64,000 nucleotides of DNA from Lysobacter sp. (GTDB lineage: Bacteria; Pseudomonadota; Gammaproteobacteria; Xanthomonadales; Xanthomonadaceae): positions 806,001 through 870,000 of the forward strand of contig JABFRN010000001.1 of NCBI GenBank assembly GCA_013141175.1. Direction: 5' to 3'. Both the position numbers and the translations under genes were made by a program. Below are positions 26,093 to 31,913 of the stretch, piece by piece (position 1 is the stretch's first letter; every line of letters begins with the position of its first letter). The notes under the pieces are model-generated. The model had not been told where the DNA came from. It ran no database searches and saw only the letters and a list, made by a program, of their open reading frames with translations.

Positions 26093-26125
26093 CCCTGCGC
26101 GCGCCGCGCGCGCGACGCGCGCAGG
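26093..26125 (+). promoter_or_regulatory. Intergenic hairpin after precursor gene 1
   Basis: A GC-only inverted repeat (CCTGCGCGCG ... CGCGCGCAGG) beginning about 20 bases after the stop of precursor 1. It has no T-run downstream (a T-run precedes it at 26081-26087). It could protect the upstream mRNA or partially terminate. Confidence 0.5.
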
Positions 26126-26149
26126 GCGCTGGATTCCGGGACGCATCGA

Positions 26150-26257
26150 ATGAAGAACCAAACAGATCGCGTCCTCGGGAAGCATTTTTCGCCGGCGTCG
26201 CACCCGCGCAGCGCATCGCCTGCAACCCACACCGCGAGCATCCCCCGACAGCGGTGA
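26150..26257 (+). pseudogene. Possible relic of a seventh precursor leader
   Basis: A 35-codon frame starting M-K-N-Q-T-D-R-V-L-G-K, closely like the first 11 residues of the neighbouring leaders (x-x-x-N-x-x-R-V-L-G-R), but then departing into H-F-S-P-A-S without the A-V-E-E and double-glycine parts. It sits exactly between precursor genes 1 and 2. Best read as a decayed or truncated precursor; chance similarity cannot be excluded. Confidence 0.4.
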
Positions 26258-26317
26258 AACAAGAGTCGCATGTCGCGGCTCCATCCAGAACGCAACACCA
26301 GCCAAGGAGTTCCACAG

Positions 26318-26608
26318 ATGAACGGAAAACACGAAAACCGTGTGCTCGGCCGCATCCTGGCGGTCGAGGAACTCGAAATGATCTCCGGCGCCAAATGCAC
26401 CATTCCGGAGTACGACACTTCATGCAATGAAACCGGCACGACATCCGACAGCGGTACGACCTCCGACAGCGGTACGACCTCCGACAGCGGTACGACCTCC
26501 GATAGCGGCACCACCGCCGACAGCGGCACCACTGCGGACAGCGGCACCAGTGCGGACACCAGTCCGGTGGCCGAGACAAGGGCTTCGAGGTTCGTGGACC
26601 AGATCTGA
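26318..26608 (+). CDS. Graspetide-like precursor peptide 2 (T-T-x-D-S-G repeats)
   Basis: 96 residues. Leader: R8-V-L-G-R-I-L-A-V-E-E-L-E-M-I-S-G-A (to residue 25). The core begins K-C-T-I-P-E-Y-D-T-S-C and has six hexapeptides, four T-T-S-D-S-G then two T-T-A-D-S-G (41-76), a final T-S-A-D-T-S-P shared with precursor 1, and a C-terminal V-D-Q-I resembling D-Y-Q-I of precursor 1. Two cysteines ahead of the repeats might form a disulfide. Shine-Dalgarno AAGGAG is 8 bases upstream of the ATG. Confidence 0.82.
   Translation: MNGKHENRVLGRILAVEELEMISGAKCTIPEYDTSCNETGTTSDSGTTSDSGTTSDSGTTSDSGTTADSGTTADSGTSADTSPVAETRASRFVDQI
26438..26545 (+). repeat. Six 18-bp tandem repeats inside precursor gene 2
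   Basis: Six consecutive 18-bp units coding T-T-[SA]-D-S-G. The first four are nearly identical at DNA level, pointing to recent expansion; the unit is homologous to that of precursor 1. Confidence 0.8.
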
Positions 26609-26648
26609 TCCGCGGATGATCGTGATTGAAACTGTGCAAAGCGAACCG

Positions 26649-26680
26649 CTGCGCACGACGAAGACATCCGTCGTGCGCAG
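26649..26680 (+). promoter_or_regulatory. Intergenic hairpin after precursor gene 2
   Basis: A perfect 12-bp stem CTGCGCACGACG/CGTCGTGCGCAG with an 8-nt loop, about 40 bases after the stop of precursor 2. A very similar stem lies after precursor 5. Confidence 0.6.
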
Positions 26681-26801
26681 CACCGGATCGCCTCGCGCAC
26701 GAACGACGGCCGCCTTCGGTGCATGCATTCCTGCGAATGCGCGCACCGAAGACGGGCGACCAACGCCCACCTTCAAACCAACCTCCTATTGCGAGAACAC
26801 G

Positions 26802-26981
26802 ATGAACAACGAGAACACCCGCGTACTTGGCCGCGTCCTGGCCGTGGAAGAAACCACTGCCGTTTCCGGCGCCCGCCCGCTGACGACCTTTCCGCCGAAA
26901 GACACCGGCTACGTCTACGACGTCATTCCGCTCGATGCGCAGGACGTCACGATGTCTTCGTTCCACGCCAGGACGCTCTGA
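26802..26981 (+). CDS. Graspetide-like precursor peptide 3
   Basis: 59 residues. Leader 1-24: R7-V-L-G-R-V-L-A-V-E-E-T-T-A-V-S-G-A. The core (25-59) is unlike those of peptides 1 and 2: R-P-L-T-T-F-P-P-K-D-T-G-Y-V-Y-D then D-A-Q-D-V-T-M-S-S-F and a basic end. It supplies Thr and Ser and one Lys as nucleophiles and four Asp. The RBS is weak. Confidence 0.78.
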   Translation: MNNENTRVLGRVLAVEETTAVSGARPLTTFPPKDTGYVYDVIPLDAQDVTMSSFHARTL

Positions 26982-27045
26982 AAACGCCGCTCACCCGGCG
27001 CTCCCGGAGACCTTTCCGGTCTTCATCATCCACTGAGGAACCCAC

Positions 27046-27231
27046 ATGAAACAGAACGACAAGCGCATACTCGGCCGCATCCTGGCCGTCGAAGAAACCA
27101 ACGATGTCGCCGGCGGCTGGACGCTCGGCAGCGCCGGCGACACCGCGAAATTCACCGATACCGGCCCGTATACCGTCGACAGCAAACCCCTCATCGACAT
27201 CATCATCAGTCCCGACAGTACCAAACGCTGA
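27046..27231 (+). CDS. Graspetide-like precursor peptide 4
   Basis: 61 residues. Leader 1-24: R7-I-L-G-R-I-L-A-V-E-E-T-N-D-V-A-G-G, the only one with a true double glycine at the predicted site. The core (25-61) starts W-T-L-G-S-A-G-D and contains F-T-D-T-G-P-Y-T-V-D-S-K and ends S-P-D-S-T-K-R: many Thr/Ser placed next to Asp. GAGGAA lies 6-7 bases before the ATG. Confidence 0.8.
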   Translation: MKQNDKRILGRILAVEETNDVAGGWTLGSAGDTAKFTDTGPYTVDSKPLIDIIISPDSTKR

Positions 27232-27376
27232 TCGAAGACACGGATCGGATAGCGATATCCGGCCGCATCGATCCGACATGCGCGTTTTCCGGATCGCACT
27301 TCGATGTCGTCCGTTTTTTGCGGTATCGCAAGCGCGAAGACGGTTCGCGCAGCGTGGCTCGGATCTTTTGAAACCA

Positions 27377-27416
27377 TTCCGGCGGGCGTCCCTGCACGCA
27401 GGAACGCCCGCCGGAA
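27377..27416 (+). promoter_or_regulatory. Intergenic hairpin after precursor gene 4
   Basis: A 12-bp perfect stem TTCCGGCGGGCG/CGCCCGCCGGAA that is nearly continued by an inner CCTGC/GCAGG pair, giving a long stem of about 17 bp. It lies 54 bases before the ATG of precursor 5. Confidence 0.55.
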
Positions 27417-27469
27417 TCGAAACCCGATCGCACTCTCCATCGTTACGCCCATCGAAAAGGAACAGGCTC

Positions 27470-27673
27470 ATGGACAACGACAACAAACGCATTCTCGGCC
27501 GCACGCTCGCCGTCGAGGAAACCCTGGCCATCTCGGGCGCAAGGCCCACGTCGACGCGTGCCGATACGCGCATCGACGTCAACGGCAATCCGGACACGGC
27601 GCCTACCCAGGATTCGGGCACGGCCGCGGATACATCCAACACGATACTCGACCCGTCCCCCGCCGGCGCCTGA
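27470..27673 (+). CDS. Graspetide-like precursor peptide 5
   Basis: 67 residues. Leader 1-24: R7-I-L-G-R-T-L-A-V-E-E-T-L-A-I-S-G-A. The core (25-67) has R-P-T-S-T-R-A-D-T-R-I-D and, later, T-Q-D-S-G-T-A-A-D-T-S-N-T, a single diverged version of the D-S-G-T unit tandemly repeated in peptides 1 and 2, linking the core types. AAGGA stands 7 bases before the ATG. Confidence 0.8.
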   Translation: MDNDNKRILGRTLAVEETLAISGARPTSTRADTRIDVNGNPDTAPTQDSGTAADTSNTILDPSPAGA

Positions 27674-27687
27674 TGCGGTTGACGACG

Positions 27688-27725
27688 GAATTGCGCACGG
27701 CGAATCCATCCGTCGTGCGCAATTC
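27688..27725 (+). terminator. Terminator-like hairpin after precursor gene 5
   Basis: A 15-bp stem GAATTGCGCACGGCG/CGTCGTGCGCAATTC with one G-T pair and an 8-nt loop, followed by TTCTTC. Probably partial termination, since genes 6 and the exporter continue downstream. Confidence 0.6.
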
Positions 27726-27855
27726 TTCTTCGCATCCCGGGCCTGGAAATCATCGCGCGCGATTTCGGCCAGTCGTCTGAAGCAGGCAGACTGGCCGAAG
27801 CCCAGCCGATGCCGCCGGGCTTCCGCATGTCATCAATCACAACATGGAGAATTAC

Positions 27856-28125
27856 GTGAACAACGGTGGAAATCGCATTCTCGGCCGCATTCTGGCGGTG
27901 GAAGAAACGAAGCATGTCGGCGGCGCGACAGGCAGGGATCTCGGCACCGGCCCCGACGGCGGGTCCGACATCTCGCTTCCTGTGGAGGACAGCATCCCTT
28001 GCAACGAGAGCAGCTCTCACACCGACACGGCCTGTCAGCCGAACTCGGATATCACGCCCACCGATCCGCTGCTCGATTGCAACTCGTCATCGACCATACG
28101 CGATATCTGTCTCGACCCCGCTTGA
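27856..28125 (+). CDS. Graspetide-like precursor peptide 6 (four cysteines)
   Basis: 89 residues from the GTG at 27856. With this start R falls at position 7 as in the other leaders (R-I-L-G-R-I-L-A-V-E-E-T-K-H-V-G-G-A), and GGAG, part of an upstream in-frame ATG at 27844, becomes a well-spaced Shine-Dalgarno; the ATG would add only four residues. The core is the only one with four cysteines (I-P-C-N-E, T-A-C-Q-P, L-D-C-N-S, D-I-C-L-D) and is rich in Ser/Thr and Asp. It may be disulfide-bonded as well as crosslinked. Confidence 0.78.
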   Translation: MNNGGNRILGRILAVEETKHVGGATGRDLGTGPDGGSDISLPVEDSIPCNESSSHTDTACQPNSDITPTDPLLDCNSSSTIRDICLDPA

Positions 28126-28161
28126 AGACTTCTGTCTGCATTCCCGATACAAGATGAACCC

Positions 28162-28189
28162 GGCTCCCCGCGCTTCACGGCGGGGAGCC
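28162..28189 (+). promoter_or_regulatory. Hairpin between precursor 6 and exporter gene
   Basis: A perfect 10-bp stem GGCTCCCCGC/GCGGGGAGCC with an 8-nt loop and no T-run, 26 bases before the exporter ATG. It could lower exporter expression relative to the precursors. Confidence 0.55.
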
Positions 28190-28214
28190 CTACCGATCCA
28201 GGAACGCGCCCGCC

Positions 28215-30377
28215 ATGCCCATCCTCAAAAGCCTGCTGCAGACCGAAGCCGCGCAATGCGGGCATACCTGTCTGGCGATGGTGCTGGACTATCACGGCCG
28301 GCAGATGGACGGCCTGGCGCTGCAGCGCGAATACCCCTCTTCGATGCGCGGCGTCACCCTGGCCAATCTGATCGACGACGCCAGCGTCGCCGGACTGCAG
28401 TGCCGTGCGCTGCGGATCGAGCTGGAAGAACTGCCGCAGCTGGAGACGCCCTGCATCCTGCACTGGAACATGGATCACTTCGTGGTGCTGGCGAAGGCAA
28501 CCGCGACCGGGATCGTGATCCACGACCCCGCCACCGGCGTGCGCAAATTGCGCATGAGCGAAGCGTCGGCGCAGTTCACCGGCGTTGCGCTCGAGCTTTC
28601 GCCCACCGCGACGTTCCAGAAGCGCAAACTCGACGACAGCATTTCGCTGCGCCACCTCGTCGGCCAGGTCACCGGCCTGAAGCGCTCGGCCGCGCAGATC
28701 CTGTCGCTGTCGCTGATCCTGCAGCTGTTCGGGCTGCTGACCCCGTTCTACATGCAGTGGGTGCTGGACGATGTGCTGGTTACGCAGGACAAGGATTTCC
28801 TGTGGTTGATCAGCGTCGGTTTCCTGTTCTCGATGCTGATCACCTCGGCGATCGGCTGGCTGCGCAGCTGGTGTCTTGCGTATTTGTCCACCCGCATCGG
28901 CCTGCAGTGGTTCGGCAGCATCCTGGCGCACCTGCTGCGCCTGCCGATGGATTATTTCCAGAAGCGCCATCTGGGCGATGTCGTGTCGCGGATGGAATCG
29001 GTGCATGCGATCCAGACTACGCTCAGTTCCAGCTTCATCGAGGCCCTGCTCGATGGCCTGATGGTGGTGATCGCGGTGGCGGTGATGGTGTCGTACAGCT
29101 GGAAGCTGCTGCTGATCAGCGTGATCGCGGTCGGCCTGTACCTGGCGATCCGTTGGGCGACGTTCCCGACCATCAAGCGCCTGTCCGAACAGCAGCTCTC
29201 CGCCGCCGCCAAGCAGGACACCCATCTGCTCGAATCCATCCGCGGCATCCAGGCGCTGAAACTCAATGCCGCCGAATCGATGCGCCGCGCGACCTTCGGC
29301 ACGCTGATGGCCGACACCGCGAATCTCGGCCTGGACATCCAGCGCTTCATGCTGCGCTTCGGTTTCGCCAACCAGATGCTGTTCGGCATCGAACGGCTGC
29401 TGGTGGTCGGGCTGGCCGCGCTGCTGGTGATGCAGGGCCAGATGAGCGTCGGCATGCTGGTGGCGTATCTGGCCTACAAGGAAATGTTCACCGGCGGCGT
29501 CAGCCGCCTGATCGACACCTGGATGTCGTTCCGCACCCTGCGCGTGCAGGCGGAACGTCTGGCCGACATCGTGCTGACCGAACCTGAGGAAATCACCGCG
29601 CCCAGCGGCCCGGCGCTGCCGCAGGATCGCCCGCTGGGTCTCGAGGTGCGCGGACTGCGCTACCGCTTCAGCGATTCCGATCCGCTGGTGATCGACGACT
29701 GCGCGCTGACCGTCGCGCCGGGCGAAACCATCGCCCTGGTCGGCCCGTCCGGCTGCGGCAAGACCACGCTGATGAAGCTGATGCTGGGCCTGCTCAAGCC
29801 GCAGGCGGGCTGCATCCTGGTCGAAGGCCGCGATATCACCGACATCGGCCTGCGCCGCTATCGCCATGTGGTCGCTGCGGTGATGCAGGACGACCAGCTG
29901 TTCGCCGGTTCGATCGCCGACAACATCGCCTTCGGCAGCGAGGATCTGGATTTCGAACGGATCGAAGCCGCCGCGCAGTCCGCGTCGGTCCACGACGATG
30001 TGATGCGCATGCCGATGGGTTATCAGACCCTGATCGGCGACATGGGCGCGGCGCTGTCGGGCGGGCAGAAGCAGCGCGTGATCCTGGCGCGCGCGCTGTA
30101 CAAGCGTCCGAGCATCCTGTTCCTGGACGAGGCGACGAGTCATCTGGACGTGGATTCGGAGCGCGCGGTCAACGAGGCGGTGCGCAAGCTGAAGTTGACC
30201 AAGATCCTGATCGCGCATCGTCCGGAAACCATCGTCAGCGCGGAGCGCGTGCTGGTGATGGCGAATGGGCGGGTGGAGCGCGAGTATCGTCCTGCGGAGC
30301 GGGCGTTGCGGTTGGTGGCGGATGCGGAAGCCGGGCAGGATGGGGCTTCGGCGCAGCGGGGGGAGTTGTTGGCTTGA
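28215..30377 (+). CDS. C39-peptidase-containing ABC exporter (bifunctional leader protease and transporter)
   Basis: 720 residues in three parts. The C39 peptidase (1-~135) has catalytic C15 in T-E-A-A-Q-C-G, H88 in M-D-H-F-V-V-L and D104 in I-H-D-P-A-T-G. The membrane domain (about 160-450) has six predicted helices. The ATPase (about 475-700) has Walker A G-P-S-G-C-G-K-T-T, signature L-S-G-G-Q-K-Q-R, Walker B I-L-F-L-D-E-A-T-S and an H-loop I-A-H-R. Such exporters cut double-glycine-type leaders on the cytosolic side and export the product. The six precursors with [VI]-x-G-[AG] end motifs directly upstream are the evident substrates. The HlyD-type partner at 23875 is truncated, and no TolC gene is present. 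Confidence 0.93.
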   Translation: MPILKSLLQTEAAQCGHTCLAMVLDYHGRQMDGLALQREYPSSMRGVTLANLIDDASVAGLQCRALRIELEELPQLETPCILHWNMDHFVVLAKATATGIVIHDPATGVRKLRMSEASAQFTGVALELSPTATFQKRKLDDSISLRHLVGQVTGLKRSAAQILSLSLILQLFGLLTPFYMQWVLDDVLVTQDKDFLWLISVGFLFSMLITSAIGWLRSWCLAYLSTRIGLQWFGSILAHLLRLPMDYFQKRHLGDVVSRMESVHAIQTTLSSSFIEALLDGLMVVIAVAVMVSYSWKLLLISVIAVGLYLAIRWATFPTIKRLSEQQLSAAAKQDTHLLESIRGIQALKLNAAESMRRATFGTLMADTANLGLDIQRFMLRFGFANQMLFGIERLLVVGLAALLVMQGQMSVGMLVAYLAYKEMFTGGVSRLIDTWMSFRTLRVQAERLADIVLTEPEEITAPSGPALPQDRPLGLEVRGLRYRFSDSDPLVIDDCALTVAPGETIALVGPSGCGKTTLMKLMLGLLKPQAGCILVEGRDITDIGLRRYRHVVAAVMQDDQLFAGSIADNIAFGSEDLDFERIEAAAQSASVHDDVMRMPMGYQTLIGDMGAALSGGQKQRVILARALYKRPSILFLDEATSHLDVDSERAVNEAVRKLKLTKILIAHRPETIVSAERVLVMANGRVEREYRPAERALRLVADAEAGQDGASAQRGELLA

Positions 30378-31187
30378 GCGTCGCTGGCGCTGTTTCGGCT
30401 TCACTCATTTGGTTTCATGCACGATCTTCCTGTGACCTTGACTGATGTTTCGTGGCGCTGTCTGTATCGGCGTTTCATGCTGAACGGGTAAGGCCTGTCA
30501 TCTTTTTCGCGCTGGGGCGCGAGTTACTTTCTTTGGCGCAAAGAAAGTAACCAAAGAAACACTCAGGTCCAATTCAAACCTGCGGTCTGAGGCGAAGCCG
30601 GGATTTTTCGATGAGGCGTCCTGCCTCATCGAAAAACGGCGCACGTCCTGTGCGCCGCCCTCCGGGTCTGCGATCAGGGGAAAGTGTGCCGTCTCCGCTA
30701 GATCATCAGGACGTTGCCCTCTGCCGGCATTCAAGAATGCTTCCGTCGTTTTCGTGGCGTTTCATGCATGGCATGCTTCAGCACCTCGTGAGATTGTCCG
30801 CACGTTGTGAAAAAAACCAGCAATCTACATCGTCCTATCCATACCCAGACCATGGTTTCGTCGGACCTGGTTGTAGACCCGGAGGGCGATGCACAGGATG
30901 TGCATCGTTTTTCGATGAGACATGGATGTCTCGTCGAAAAATCCCGGCTTCGCCTCAGAAGGCAGGTTTGAATTGGACCTGAGTGTTTCTTTGGTTACTT
31001 TCTTTGCGCCAAAGAAAGTAACTCGCGCCCCAGCGCGAAAAAGGTGCCAGGCTTTACCCGCACCGCATGAAGCGCCGACACAGACAGCACCACGAAACAT
31101 CAGTCAAGACCGTTCGACGATCATGCGGGAAGCGCTTGTGCGAAGTCGAAGCCACCGCAAAAAATGAAGTCGTGTAGCCCCGCAAAC
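30378..31187. other. Gene-free interval dominated by a large inverted repeat
   Basis: About 810 bases without credible coding sequence between the exporter and kdpE. Nearly all of it is occupied by the two arms of the inverted repeat and their ~200-base centre, which includes two short palindromes but no gene. Confidence 0.7.
30437..31108. repeat. Large inverted repeat, arms of about 235 bp
   Basis: Left arm about 30437-30671, right arm about 30873-31108, in opposite orientation. They match from CTTGACTGATG at the outer ends to GCCCTCCGGGTCT at the inner ends. The central ~90 bases (from TTTTTCGCGCTGGGGCGCGA to CAATTCAAACCTGC) are practically identical; outer parts differ by scattered substitutions. 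Each arm contains further palindromes, e.g. TTACTTTCTTTGGCGCAAAGAAAGTAA and a TTTTTCGA...TCGAAAAA stem. A related but single copy lies at 53660-53930. Confidence 0.8.
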
Positions 31188-31913
31188 TCAATGCGGCGCA
31201 ACAAACCGCAACCCCACCCCCGGCTCCGTCGCGATCCAACGCGGCGCGGACGCATCGTCGCCGAGCTTGTGCCGGAGTTTCCCGACCAGGATCCGAAGAT
31301 AGTGGGTGTCGTGCTGATGCGTCGGCCCCCACAACTCACGCAGCAACTGCGGCTGCGTGACCACACGCCCGGCATGCGCCACGAGATGCGCCAACAGCGC
31401 ATATTCCTTGCGCGACAGCACCAGCGACACACCGTCCAGCGTCACCTGGCGCTGCGCCAGATCGACCCGCAGATGCCCATCGTCGAACACCGCCGGCGCA
31501 TCCGCCGATGCACTGTGCGCGCGCATCAGCGCGCGGATGCGCGCCATCAGTTCCTGCACGCCGAACGGCTTGGTGACGTAATCGTTCGCGCCCGCATCGA
31601 GCGCGGCGACCTTCTCCGCTTCGCCCGCGCGCACCGTCAACATGATCACCGGCACCAGCGACCACTGCCGCAGTTCCCTCAATACTTCATGGCCATCCTT
31701 GTCGGGAAGACCGACATCGAGGATGACCAGATCGGCGCCGTGCGTGGCGAGCGAAATCAATCCTTCCTGGCCGTTCGCTGCCAGCACGACCCGGTAGCCC
31801 TGCGCGCGCAGGCTGATGTCCAGGAATTTGCGGATCTGCGGTTCGTCGTCGATCACCAGCACCCGCGCCGGTGGCGCGGACGTCGGGGACATCGGATCGA
31901 TCAGGTCAGGCAT
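31188..31913 (-). CDS. kdpE: KDP operon response regulator KdpE
   Basis: 241 residues, OmpR/PhoB type. Receiver domain: D22-D23 acidic pair in V-I-D-D-E-P, phospho-acceptor D66 in L-V-I-L-D-V-G-L-P-D, and K115 in V-T-K-P-F. DNA-binding winged helix: R-K-E-Y-A-L-L-A-H-L-V, R-V-V-T-Q-P-Q-L-L-R-E-L-W-G and H-Y-L-R-I-L-V-G-K-L-R-H-K-L, characteristic of KdpE. The ATG at 31913 lies inside the end of kdpD (8-base overlap), so translation is coupled. It activates kdpFABC at low potassium. Confidence 0.94.
   Translation of the reverse strand: MPDLIDPMSPTSAPPARVLVIDDEPQIRKFLDISLRAQGYRVVLAANGQEGLISLATHGADLVILDVGLPDKDGHEVLRELRQWSLVPVIMLTVRAGEAEKVAALDAGANDYVTKPFGVQELMARIRALMRAHSASADAPAVFDDGHLRVDLAQRQVTLDGVSLVLSRKEYALLAHLVAHAGRVVTQPQLLRELWGPTHQHDTHYLRILVGKLRHKLGDDASAPRWIATEPGVGLRFVAPH

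Noticed and set aside
25899..26545. CRISPR-like appearance of short tandem repeats
   Set aside because: Units are contiguous, 18 bp, in frame and coding; there are no spacers and no cas genes.
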